NCBI GenBank assembly: GCA_003427395.1 | Contig: BFEA01000289.1 | Location: forward strand, 443,714-467,113 | Source of the DNA: Chara braunii | Lineage: Eukaryota; Streptophyta; Charophyceae; Charales; Characeae | DNA length: 23,400 bases | Direction: 5' to 3' | Part shown: positions 1 through 8,799 of the stretch, in pieces | Position numbering within the stretch: position 1 is the stretch's first letter | Layout of the letters: the number at the start of each line of letters is the position of its first letter | Program-made: the position numbers and the translations under genes | Notes under the pieces: model-generated | The model's database searches: none | What the model was told of the DNA's origin: nothing | Seen by the model: only the letters and a program-made list of their open reading frames with translations

Positions 1-64
<64 letters not shown>
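1..64. repeat. (GA)n microsatellite
   Basis: Pure GA dinucleotide repeat at the left edge of the window. It may continue outside it. Confidence 0.98.
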
Positions 65-67
<3 letters not shown>

Positions 68-226
68 GACAAAGATCGTAACATGGGGCTTGCTCCACTA
101 CTCACCAAATGTGCAAAATGAGAATGAATCTTCAGCTCGAACATGGGAAGATACACTGCCAATTTTTTTTTGTTCTGTAGACAAAAATATGGTCGTGTGT
201 CTTCCCATGTTGTAGTAGAAGAGACA

Positions 227-227
227 T

Positions 228-275
<48 letters not shown>
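227..275. repeat. compound (CT)n-(CA)n microsatellite
   Basis: About ten CT units pass directly into about fourteen CA units. The short open frame across it (143-325) is made of repeat-encoded Ser-Leu and Thr-His runs and is not a gene. Confidence 0.97.
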
Positions 276-277
<2 letters not shown>

Positions 278-1077
278 AGTTTTATGTCTGTCATTCTTTT
301 CTTTTGTTGTTTGTCCTCTTTCTGATTTTTTCTAAGTTTTTTGGTGTGCCCGTCTGAGCACCCTTAGGTAGTGCCAAACAGTCGGTGGTTCCTCGTTTGG
401 AGTGCCAACTGCACTCTTAGGGGGGCGCTCGGTTCGAGATGTCTGTGTTGCCTGTAGGTGATGACGGATGCTCGTCGGAGTGTCTTCCTGGCTCAGTGGG
501 TGGTGGGAACCAATAGTCTGTGGGGTTCACCCGTGATGTGAGTAGGTGATGTGCTGTGCTCCGTGTTGGATGTGTGGACGACCCCGTCTGCGCTCTACCA
601 CTGCTTTGCTGCCCGTTCCGCTTGCCTCGTAGGTTGTTCTTGGCATGCTGCTGCCTTCGCTGTGTCGTGTGGCTGGGTTGTGGTGTTGCCTTGTGCTTCG
701 CTGCTTCGCTGCCTTGCCGCCCGCCCGCTGGTCGTGCCTTCCGGGTCCTTTGCTTGAGCGCCCTGTAGTTTGGTTGCCGTGTTGGGGTTGCCTTGTGCCC
801 CTCAGCATGGTCGCTCTGCTGCTGGTCAGCTTGTCCTCTCGTCCCTTGCAGTGTGGTTGTCTTGGTAGTGTTGCCTCGTGCTTCACTGCTTGGGTGCCCT
901 GCTGCGAGTTCGGCGTGCCGTGTTGTTCCCTGCAGTCGTTTTTGGCATTGTGCAACCGTGTTGCTGCCTGGTGCTTCACAGGGTTGCTGCCCGCTGCTAT
1001 GTTCCTCTTGGGGACAGTCTGCCTTCAACAAGGGTCAAAGGGTTCATGACCCAAACCATCAAATACGGGGATTCCGC

Positions 1078-1131
1078 AAATTGTCGAGGGTTCAGCCTCT
1101 TGATGAGTCGGTGCAACTCCGACGAAACAAT
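1078..1131 (+). ncRNA. type III hammerhead ribozyme motif
   Basis: The motif reads 5' to 3' as follows. Stem III strand ATTG is at 1080-1083 and continues into the cleavage triplet GTC (1083-1085). Stem I is GAGG (1086-1089) paired with CCTC (1096-1099) around a six-base loop. The core TTGATGA is at 1100-1106. Stem II is GTCGG (1107-1111) paired with CCGAC (1119-1123), with a seven-base loop. GAAA is at 1124-1127, and stem III is closed by CAAT at 1128-1131. Every core position matches the hammerhead consensus CUGAUGA...GAAA...GUH except C3, which is U here. Cleavage would fall after C1085. Type III hammerheads with a short stem III are known from plant retrozymes and related LTR elements. 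The C3-to-U change breaks the C3-G8 pair, so this copy may be slow or inactive. No second copy is seen in the window. Confidence 0.72.
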
Positions 1132-1334
1132 CTTTCATCATCTGCTTATTTATTTATTTTTTTCAGTCTTTGCCTGGTTTATACTTGTGTTTTTTTCGGG
1201 TGTTGTTTTTGCATTGTCGTTGTTTGTCTGGTTGTTGTTTCCTTGGCTGCCTTACCCTGTTTGTTTGCCCATCCATCTACCTCATGCTTTTCACCCAGTG
1301 TGCTTTGTTGTTGTGTGCCGTTTGCCTGCCCACC

Positions 1335-1497
1335 CGCCACCCCCATGCCCTCCAGCCTATATGCTTTGCTGCTTTGTGTTGTTCGCTGTGCGGCATGTTG
1401 TCTGTCCGCCCACCCNCGCCACCCCCATGCCCTCCAGCCTATATGCTTTGCTGCTTTGTGTTGTTCGCTGTGCGGCATGTTGTCTGTCCGCCCACCC
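1335..1497. repeat. 81-bp perfect duplication separated by one N
   Basis: Bases 1335-1415 and 1417-1497 are identical by eye, with a single N at 1416. The likeliest reading is two overlapping contig ends that were joined without merging; a true tandem duplication is less likely. Confidence 0.85.
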
Positions 1498-1762
1498 GCC
1501 TACCCCTTGCCCTCCAACCTTTGCCCTTTGTTGATGCCGCATGCCTTTTTTTCCTCGCTGTCTTTTTTCTGCTTTCCCCTAGGTGTTGCGTATTGTTTGT
1601 TTCAGTTTAAGGCTCAGTGCCCTCGGGCTCTAGTAGTTGTGTCCTTTTAGGGAAGTCAGTGAGGTCGTGCATACCCAGTCGAATGGAATATTCGCTTGGA
1701 TCATGGTGTGATTTGTTCAGTGCTGTGATGTCTGTGTTATTGGCATTATGTATGTTGTGTCT

Positions 1763-1770
1763 TATATAAA
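1763..1770 (+). promoter_or_regulatory. TATA-box-like sequence
   Basis: TATATAAA lies about 25-30 bases upstream of a short hairpin (CTGCA...TGCAG, about 1780-1798) and a CA-rich leader. It resembles a core promoter or the U3/R part of an LTR reading rightwards. A short frame from ATG 1856 follows, but it runs antisense to a better supported minus-strand frame, so the transcript is unknown. Confidence 0.35.
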
Positions 1771-1864
1771 CGCGGCTCACTGCATCGCAAGGTGCAGTAG
1801 ACTCATCTCACCTAACACACAGACACACACACAGAGGGAGGAGATCTTGGAATAATGGAGGAGG

Positions 1865-3133
1865 TCAGAGATGGAGGAACTCACCAGGTGGAAGACGAGC
1901 TTGCTAAGCCAGCACGAGGCGGTCAAGACCCGTCATCACCAGATGGGTCTCGGTATACGACCGCCGCTCCCTTTTGAGCACCGCGAGAATAAGGAAGTGG
2001 TACATGATGTTCGGTCGCCGACCGGCCTCGTAAACGAGCGTCCCCACCATTCAGGCCGCCACACATCCTTCAAACGGCGATTGTAGAAACAGCTCCCACG
2101 GGGGATCAGGATGAGGGGCCCCCTCGATTGCTTCGAGCCTGATTGTTGCAGGCTCCACCATGAAATCGACGTCCGTATGGTGGACGCTCCGGCTCGGAGG
2201 AACTACTAAGGTTAATGACTGCGGCACCCCGGGGTGGCTGGTGGAAATGGAAAGGTCCTGCGAGGATGGGGGGTCTGGATGCGGGATATGGTACTCCTCC
2301 CATTCTTTCTCCTCCTGCTGGTGCGGACGGGCCGGCTCCATCGAGATTAAGGTCGGGGAGAATTGGCGGCGATGGTGTTTGCTCTGGGTGGCTCCTGCGT
2401 ATCTGTGATCCTCTGGCCCCGGCTCCTTCCCCAGGCAGAGGTCCCTCGATTGGTGTGGCTTTGCTCTCCGGAACAAGATCGGACCTCCACACAGGCACGG
2501 GCTGGACCTCTTCTTCCCCAGGTCCTACTCGGCTTCCTTGTGCTTCCGGCCATGGTTGTCGACGCCTCTTCTTGAGAGTCTTCCTTGGTGTCTTCGGGGG
2601 CGCCGGTATTGGATAGGACGAGGGAGGCCGCAATTGTTTCTCATCGTTGAGGTCTACCACCTTCTCTCCCGTCCGCTCAAGGTAGTCCGGTATGACAACT
2701 GCATGGTACGTTCTCCTTGGAGTTGACACCGTCCGTAAACGGGGTTGTAGATCGCCTTCCTCACTGGCAATCACTTGTGCGATGGACAGCAACTCAATAT
2801 GGACGAGCTCCAACAATCCCGGCCTGTCCGTTCCGATATCCCGAACGGATATAGCGCCATCGTCCCCTCCTTCTCCGGCTTGGGTTTCGAAATCACGTAG
2901 TGTACGAGAAAGTGCTCGCGGACGTTGTGGTCGTCGTGCTCCACGTAGAATCGGAACATGCCCAACACCACCGATCGGTACAACACCCGATGTAGCTCCC
3001 ACCCGTCTTCGTTGGCAAATGGCAACGGCTCCACGTCGACCAGCTCCACCAGATATTCCGAGAAGTTGCGCGTGGGGTAGAGACTCTCCATTAGTTGGTA
3101 GGGAAGGTTGGTGTAGGAGAAGAAGGAAGGCAT
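1865..3133 (-). pseudogene. uncharacterised extra ORF (ORF3) downstream of integrase, decayed
   Basis: I do not recognise this protein. It begins at ATG 3133 (MPSFFSYTNLPYQLMESLYP), preceded by CTAA. The first ~90 residues are well mixed and hydrophobic/acidic (for example FANEDGWELHRVLYRSVVLG). Near 2870 a single missing G in a G run moves the frame, and it continues with DIGTDRPGLLELVHIELLS and then TYHAVVIPDYLERTGEKVVD. A long Pro/Arg/Ser-rich, low-complexity stretch follows. The last part (about 2476-1907) is in another frame, interrupted by TGA at 2051 and TAG at 1904, and includes LVYEAGRRPNIMYHFLILAV. The total is about 420 codons. No signal peptide or clear membrane segment typical of an envelope protein is visible. 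Because it lies directly 3' of integrase on the same strand, I infer that it is an accessory ORF of the retroelement; an unrelated flanking gene is possible. Confidence 0.55.
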
Positions 3134-3980
3134 TTAGTATGAGGGAGGGGAAATGGCTTGGATGTTAAGGGGGTCAGCGGGGGGAAGAGCGCGGGTAGCT
3201 GAGGCACTAGCGCTAGTTGGCCGTCTAGCGCCCGTCGAAGCATCGATTCGTTCGCCGTGAAGCGATGGCTAACCCGTCCCTGCACTTGTGCTACTGATCT
3301 AGCCACCTGCACCGTGTAATCCCGCGGAAAACCCTGCACCAGTTCACGAACCCGCTCCACCAAGAGCGTCAAATCGTCGATAAATGTGGCGACGCTGTGC
3401 GCGAAGTTGGCCGTCACCCGAAGCACGCGGAATTAAATGAGCACCCTCGCCGAATCCCCTCCAGGCAGGTGCGTTACGTCCACATACAGCCCCACATACG
3501 TCACCCGCTCACACGAGAGCGGATACGTGGCGAGATCCCCAATGCTAGGCCATGGTATGTTCACTTGCTGGATGTCATACCACAGGTGCTGATCATCATT
3601 AAACCGATGCCGCAACAGGTGATCCGCGATCGGCGCCTAGGCAATGGCTCATCCTGTGCAATCAAGATTTCAGCACCAAGTGGCGAAGCAGATTGGAGAG
3701 AGGAAGAGGGAGCAGGGGAGGATGAGGAGGAAGAAGAAGAGGAAGGCCTGGACGGGGCAGGGGCCCGATCGCGGTCCAGCAATGGCCGAAATGGACGAAG
3801 GGCAGCAACGTGGCGATTCAGCGGCTTGGCCTGCGTGTTGCGTTAGCCTTGTGCGCCAACTTCCGTCACCTCGTAAATGTCAATGTAGCGAGGGTGGATC
3901 TTGGAGGAGCGTGCAGATTTTCGTACCTGCATTAGACCTCCGATCGTATAGCGGGGCAGTGGGCTTGCTTATGCATGTAA
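3091..3980 (-). pseudogene. unrecognised coding remnant between integrase and ORF3
   Basis: Two minus-strand frames carry protein-like sequence. The first (about 3980-3600) includes KIHPRYIDIYEVTEVGAQG, a TAA, then an Arg/Pro segment and a long Ser run (3740-3700). The second (3615-3091) includes IPWPSIGDLATYPLSCERV and, after an in-frame TAA at 3433, FIDDLTLLVERVRELVQGF with a helical, possibly coiled-coil look. A shift of frame near 3615 would join them. They may be the integrase C-terminal tail plus the beginning of the accessory region. No family is recognised and no chromodomain or GPY/F motif can be picked out. Confidence 0.4.
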
Positions 3981-4037
3981 GTTCTCATAATCTCAGATTT
4001 GTCGTTGATGCTTCAGATCCATGGCCTTTTGTCGCCT

Positions 4038-5021
4038 TCAGACCAACGCGGGGTAGGTCCTAGCCATCATGTCTATGTAACGTTGGGCCTCGTCTCTGTG
4101 TTGAATCTGGGTCGCTCTAACTTTCGTACCCACTAGAGGTGACAGTTGCACGCAGGGGCCACTGTTGGTCCTCAGTTGGAATGGGGACACCCCGGTACTA
4201 CCGTGGGGGGTAGCCCGATAGACGGCCAAGATGCGGTCGACTATGACGGGCCAGGGCCTGTTATCTCCTGCAGTAATATTCCGACTAAGGGCAGTATTAA
4301 TCATTCGGTTGGCGTTTTCTACCAGCCCATTGGCCTCTGGCCAGTGCCCCAGTGAATATAAAATCCTAACGTCGGCCCTTACGAGATGTCACTCCACTTC
4401 CTCCTAGAATTCAGACCCATTATCCATGTGTACCTCTTCTACGTCCAGGTGCATGCATAGAAAGCGGTTAATATACCAAGCAACCTCTAGCGATTTCCGA
4501 CTAGTCATAGGATAGGCTTCGATCCACTCGGAAAAATGATCGACGGCCACTAGGAGGACGTTGAGCTCGCCTTGATCGACAGGACCTCTCGGTCCGTTAA
4601 TATCCATCATGTCGATTCTAACTCGCTGAAAGGGGTGTTCTACCCTAGTCAATACCATTGTCCGGGGCATCTGTATCGATGACTTATTTGTCGTGCAGGC
4701 CGGCCAATTATGGACGATGTATCTGACATCTTCCCGAATTCCCGACCAGTACCATCCGTTTTTCTCAATGGCTTTTTTCGTGTATTTGACCGCAAAGTGG
4801 ACCGCATCCTCTTCGTGCGCGGCTCGTGTCCAATCGAACCTAGCGAGAGGGTGTGGAACCATCAACCAGCTAGACCTGCTATCGTCATTGTCTTTTCGTT
4901 TTTGCAAGGCAGATTCCTGCAAGCGATAATCATGAGCCCGTTCCGTGACTCGTCGTTGTTCCGCCTTGGTAAGCTTAGCCAACGGGTCCCTTTTTAGTCT
5001 ACTTAACAGTCGGAGGCCCAT
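4038..5021 (-). pseudogene. integrase (Ty3/gypsy type), two internal stops
   Basis: The integrase inserts retroelement cDNA into the host genome. Its N-terminal zinc-binding region is visible (AAHEEDAVHF, then VHNWPACTTNK); the first cysteine of the HHCC motif is replaced by Trp. In the core, the first catalytic Asp is in RVRIDMMDI, the second in the MDNGSEF motif, and the catalytic Glu in HWPEANGLVENANR, about 35 residues on, which is the D,D35E layout. YRATPHGSTGVSPF closes the core. Directly after DNGSEF lies TAG (4404-4406), and five codons later TGA (4389-4391); both are in frame and no frameshift is needed. The start is uncertain because this is part of a pol polyprotein. It lies immediately downstream of the PHD-like segment. 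Confidence 0.9.
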
Positions 5022-5111
5022 CTAGACTTTTGCTTTGCGGACACTTGCCGAAAATCCGTTCTCCATCCTAGCTTCTAAGTACCATTTCTCTGTGGGTACT
5101 TGGTTCATTCA

Positions 5112-5273
5112 GCCGTCGGGACAGGCCCACCTCTTCTCGCTCCGTTACCTAATACAACATCCATGGGACCGGATCACGCAACATTGGCTACACTGTACCC
5201 ATGAGACAAAACTAGGCCCTCCCGGGTGTGACTCTCCCCGCTTCGGTATCATAGGCAAGGTGCAAAACAAACA
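5112..5273 (-). pseudogene. PHD-finger-like domain between RNase H and integrase
   Basis: Read on the minus strand, the segment shows C-x2-C (CLFC, Cys codons at 5271-5273 and 5262-5264), 23 residues, C-x2-C (WVQCSQC, 5190-5192 and 5181-5183), five residues, His (5163-5165), x2, Cys, then ten codons including one TAA (5145), and W-A-C-P-D-G. This is the C4HC3 pattern of a PHD finger, with the diagnostic Trp two residues before the seventh ligand. The eighth ligand is Gly, and a TGA follows at 5109-5111. PHD fingers bind histone H3 tails, which could steer integration, but that role is inferred. It lies in the pol frame directly ahead of the integrase. Other zinc-binding folds are possible because the spacing after the second Cys is a little long. 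Confidence 0.55.
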
Positions 5274-5469
5274 GGTGTTTAGAGACGGGTTAGAGGGAGA
5301 GTCGGGGATAGACGAGTGGGTCGAAGAACAGGGAAAAGCCGAAAGAGTAGTTGCCACTTCAGGGGAGATCGCCATCTCGAATCTCGGTAGTTCCCTTGCG
5401 AAGGACGTGCACTTCCCCGTAGCAAGATTCCATCGGAGGCGAGGTAGGCTTCCACGAAATGAATTGCTC
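5274..5469 (-). pseudogene. pol linker between RNase H and the PHD-like segment
   Basis: Open minus-strand sequence with no recognised domain (for example ANEQFISWKPTSPPMESCYG). It is Ser/Pro-rich towards the PHD-like segment. It is included because it bridges two supported pol domains in one direction. Confidence 0.5.
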
Positions 5470-5536
5470 GTTCGCCGCTACTTTGACGGCTAGAGGCGGG
5501 TCAGTCCATCCGCATTTTTGTGTTGCTTGGTAATGT
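5470..5536 (-). pseudogene. RNase H C-terminal remnant (beyond the insertion)
   Basis: Translation on the minus strand gives KQHKNADGLTRL, the conserved end of the gypsy RNase H domain; the D of NADGL is a metal-binding residue. The first part of the same domain is at 9248-9593. The two halves are separated by the 5537-9247 LTR element, which entered about two residues before KQHKNADGL. Confidence 0.85.
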
Positions 5537-5969
5537 TGTCGCGCGCATCGGCTCCCGCCTTTTTCGCAAAAGGCGAGAGCCCTCCCGGCCATGTCACGCA
5601 GGAGTAAACAAAACCAAATCAAGAGACAACTTAACGACGATGCAAAAATAACCCCGCGAACCGTCCTTTTTTGCCTACTCATGCTCTGAATCGCGCGGTT
5701 GCTAAGTAGGATAGGTTCAATTTTAGCATTTCCACATTTGTGTCTCCCTACGGCTCTGCTAGAAACTGCTAAATACTAACATTCCTCTCGGACGCCGCAG
5801 GCGCCCGAACTAAGGTTAAAAAAAGGTTTGTCTCACGGTCATAGACCAGTTTGAATAGCTTCTAGCAAACATCAGTCTCATCAGGTTCCTCAATTCAACA
5901 AAAAGGTCGGACAATGTCTGACGCCTAAAATCCCCGGCAAATACCCTTGTCAGGGTATTTGCCCCGACA
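5537..5969 (-). repeat. 3' LTR of the non-autonomous element
   Basis: Starts TGTCGCGCGCATCGG and ends GCCCCGACA on the plus strand. It matches 8800-9247 along its length. An imperfect hairpin (ATACCCTTGTCAGGGTAT, about 5941-5958) lies near its right end in both copies. Confidence 0.9.
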
Positions 5970-6124
5970 ACATTCCCGAACCCCATTGAACGACGTCCCC
6001 GTTATTCACCATTAAAATAAAAGGCCAGGATTCTTATGAACTTTCCATGTGAAAGCAACAAACACAATACACAATAATTTCAACAATCGTCCGGAACTAA
6101 GCCGAAACTTTTACCACCAACCTT

Positions 6125-6434
6125 GATTCAGCCTCCATAAGCCTAAATATAACACAACAAAACTGGATTCAGCCTTCAGAAACCTAAATCTAAATACAAC
6201 AAAACTAGATTTTGCCTCTAAAAGCCAAAAACTTTACAGTTTTTACTCATCAATTGACATAGTACCAGATTCCGCCCCTGGCAAGCCTAAAATAAAAGCT
6301 TGCACCCAGATTCCATCCCTGGAAGCCTAAAATACAGAGGATCGTTTTCATAATGGTCCTAGCATCATCCCACAGGCGGCGAACAATGTTGTCTCTCTGA
6401 ATGGTTACCAGATTCTGCCCCTGGCAAACCTAAG
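6125..6434. repeat. six degenerate copies of a ~26-bp motif
   Basis: A word close to AGATTCYGCCCCTGGCAAGC followed by CTAAA recurs at about 6125, 6165, 6207, 6267, 6308 and 6409, with A-rich spacers of variable length. It lies just inside the 3' LTR of the non-autonomous element. The function is unknown. Confidence 0.6.
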
Positions 6435-6439
6435 AACCG

Positions 6440-7169
6440 ACAACCTTCAAGTTGATATCACAATAGATCAACCTATCAAAAGTTGTTCAGACAAGTCCGA
6501 ACGAACCATCCAAAGAGCAACCACTCATTCAAAAGTCATCGCCCAAGTTTTGAGCCTATTCCAACTTCAGAGAGAAAAAATAATTCACATAGCTATCATG
6601 TCCGATGTTTCTGAACTCTTTGTGATATGCGTCGAGGAGTTGTGTAATCCTTTTCACAGGATAGCATCTCGACATCAAGCCCCGCTTAAGATTCGAGCCT
6701 CACCACATACCCTCCGATTTCAGCATTTTTATCTCATTAGTCCTCTGCATGTAGAGTAGAATTACCCCACCTCACATAACCGAGGCTGGCCAGACCCCGA
6801 CCATAGAGGTAGGGTGACCATGCTTGACATGAGGTTAGGTAGCCACTCCTACCCTCGCGACAAACGAGAGTCACTTACCCTATAAGCAACATTCTAACAA
6901 GACCTCAACACCTTCCTCCCTTTCAGTGATAGTGTAGTATTCCTTCCCTTAAATCATATAGGCTACAAAAAACAGCATCCCACTATGGACCATGGGCATA
7001 GCTCCGGCACGGGCCTCACTACCACCTACGGAGCTCACGAATCCATCAGAAATTTGTCGTGATATGATAACATCTTCACTCAAAATATATTCAACAACAA
7101 CAATACAACTTACAACAAATGTTTTCACATGAAATTTCATAACGATTCAAACCACACATCTTAACGATA
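6440..7169. other. internal region of the LTR element, no gene seen
   Basis: AT-rich sequence with short open frames only (longest about 70 codons) and no recognised domain on either strand. Confidence 0.6.
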
Positions 7170-7177
7170 GATAAGAT

Positions 7178-7505
7178 CTACATAGCACCGTATTCATGTT
7201 CGGAGGTGAACGCGAACAAGCGCCCAAAACCCTCCGAACACGAACATAAAAAATAATTAAAAAAAAAAAAGTTCTTAGAAAAATCTGAAAACAATATATA
7301 TGTTATGTAAAATAACCATACAAGCAACTTTTGCCTTGGAGTCATGTTCACATCCGTATCCAATCATGGGTTAAAAATCAAAAACAGAAAAAATATTTTT
7401 TTTTTTTTTTTTTTTTACGAAAAACAAATTGTGTTCGCTCGAATATTTTCGCGAGATGTTTGCGCGAACATGAAGGGGCGCGAACACGTTCGCCGTGCTA
7501 CGCAG
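7178..7505. mobile_element. hAT-like non-autonomous element (328 bp) with perfect 8-bp TSD
   Basis: The element is flanked by identical 8-bp direct repeats GATAAGAT at 7170-7177 and 7506-7513. Its ends are imperfect inverted repeats: CTACATAGCACCG at the left and, read inward from the right, CTGCGTAGCACGG (10 of 13 match). Inside each end is a cluster of GTTCG/CGAAC words; a poly(A) run (about 7259-7270) and a poly(T) run (about 7397-7417) flank an AT-rich centre. It has no coding capacity. An 8-bp duplication is typical of the hAT superfamily. TATTCATG also occurs just inside the left end and just beyond the right duplication, which I take as chance. Confidence 0.75.
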
Positions 7506-7657
7506 GATAAGATGTATTCATGATATATAAATGCATCATATATAATAAAATAAATAACCTCCAAATGAATAGGAGTCCGGCTATACAGATGAAGCAAAAT
7601 ATGCATTAATCCAAATACACAAATAAAATATATAACTCAACAAAATAATATTGATAG

Positions 7658-8381
7658 CAGGGTTGTCGGCATTCGGGACGGGCCGAACGCCTGAACGTTT
7701 GTCACTCCCTCTCGATGCATTCAGCCGTTCGGCCGAACAAGGACAAAAAAAAAAAAAAAAAAAAAAAAAAAGTTAAACAGCAGAATAAACTAAACGATAT
7801 TTGCCTCAATGTTACATTCAAATTCTTTACCAAATTTGAAATAAAAATCAAATACTAAAAATAAATAATAATACTAAAAATTAGAAAAATAAAATGAGAA
7901 TGAAATTATTGAGTGGGCGAGCACGTTTTGGACACCGCCATTTTTGGTGATTTTTTTTTTTTTTTTTTTGTGATAAATGCCATGAAAATTTACACGTGTA
8001 TCTTACATAATAGAGAATATACAAATAAAGTTTGAAAAAATAATAATTTTTTCATGCCCCAAATAAAAAGAAAAACAAAAAGTGAAAAGAGAAAAAAAAT
8101 AAATAAGTGAGTGGGCAAGCAAGTTTTGACACCACCATCTTTGCCGATTTTTCATTTTGTTTTGGCTGAACAGAATGGCTTCAAAATTAAGGGGGAGATA
8201 CAATACATCACAAAAAAACTCACAGAAAAATTTTCAGAAAAAAAATATATATATTTAGGTGCCAAAATATTTTTTTTCGGGGTCCGAACTCCTTCAGGTT
8301 CGGGCCCCGTAAGGGGACCTGAACGCCCGAACGTTTGGGGGTCAGCTTAAGGGTCTCCGTACGTTCGGCCTGACAACCCTG
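7658..8381. mobile_element. hAT-like non-autonomous element (724 bp)
   Basis: The terminal inverted repeat CAGGGTTGTC is perfect over 10 bases at 7658-7667 and 8372-8381 and fits the hAT end form. The flanks ATTGATAG (7650-7657) and ATCGATAG (8382-8389) are an 8-bp target duplication with one mismatch. GAACG/GTTCG words cluster at both ends, with poly(A) at about 7745-7771 and poly(T) at about 7950-7969. An internal ~45-bp word beginning GAGTGGGC is repeated directly at about 7912 and 8109. There is no transposase ORF, so it would depend on an enzyme made elsewhere. Confidence 0.8.
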
Positions 8382-8389
8382 ATCGATAG

Positions 8390-8779
8390 AAAATAAACAT
8401 TGGTTGACGACGTTCCAAATAACACAAAAAAATAAATGTCACCACAAAGTCAATCGTATAACATCATAATTGAAAGAATACCCAAAAATTCATAATAAAA
8501 TATCTAAAAAATAATTGAAATAAATGGTAATAATCTTAACAAAGTGTCTGAAAATGTATAAATGATGAACTTTTAATGTTAGAAAAATAATAGATTAGGA
8601 TCCAAATATCACGGCAATATATATCCAACTAAAATATTCAGTATAAATCCTCATAATAAAATTAACACTTTATGAATGAAATCTCATTAGAAATCAATCA
8701 ATGATGATAAGCAACAATCCATCAGAAACATAAAATATTAGAGTATCGTTCTACCAGAGACAACGATAGATAGTCGTTG
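8390..8779. other. AT-rich internal region of the LTR element, no gene seen
   Basis: No open frame or RNA motif is recognised. By position this is the untranslated leader side of the non-autonomous element on the minus strand. Confidence 0.6.
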
Positions 8780-8797
8780 TCCCCGACAACGGCGCCA
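8780..8797 (-). promoter_or_regulatory. primer-binding site, tRNA-Asp type
   Basis: The minus strand reads TGGCGCCGTTGTCGGGGA, two bases after the end of the 5' LTR. From memory it differs at one position from the plant tRNA-Asp-type PBS common in gypsy elements. It primes minus-strand DNA synthesis. Confidence 0.75.
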
Positions 8798-8799
8798 CC

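Larger units (their letters stand above)
556..1640. other. A-depleted, strand-asymmetric region with degenerate repeats
   Basis: The plus strand has only about 5-8% A in the lines I counted, against abundant T, G and C. All three stop codons contain A, so long open frames appear in several plus frames at once; I regard these as compositional artefacts. Within 684-1000 a word close to GTTGCCTYGTGCTTCRCTGC recurs at roughly 684, 788, 869 and 959, which points to an old degenerate tandem array of about 80-105 bp. Around 1021-1140 composition is normal, and that stretch carries the ribozyme-like motif. No protein family is recognised on either strand. The 204-residue minus-strand frame at 417-1031 is rich in Gln, Thr, His and Arg, as this composition predicts. 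Confidence 0.75.

Noticed and set aside
1335-1497. Recent tandem duplication of biological interest
   Set aside because: A single N stands exactly between two identical copies, which is better explained by unmerged contig ends.
417-1650. Long overlapping open frames on both strands (up to 285 codons)
   Set aside because: They follow from the near absence of A on the plus strand, occur in several frames at once, and translate to low-complexity sequence with no domain.
1856-2086. Plus-strand start of a gene downstream of the TATA-like box
   Set aside because: The frames are short and end at about 1975 or 2086. The minus strand here carries a more protein-like frame collinear with ORF3, so I list only the TATA-like box.
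3091-4038. Chromodomain at the integrase C-terminus
   Set aside because: No aromatic-cage pattern or typical YLVKWKG-like block is visible in any minus-strand frame downstream of the integrase core.
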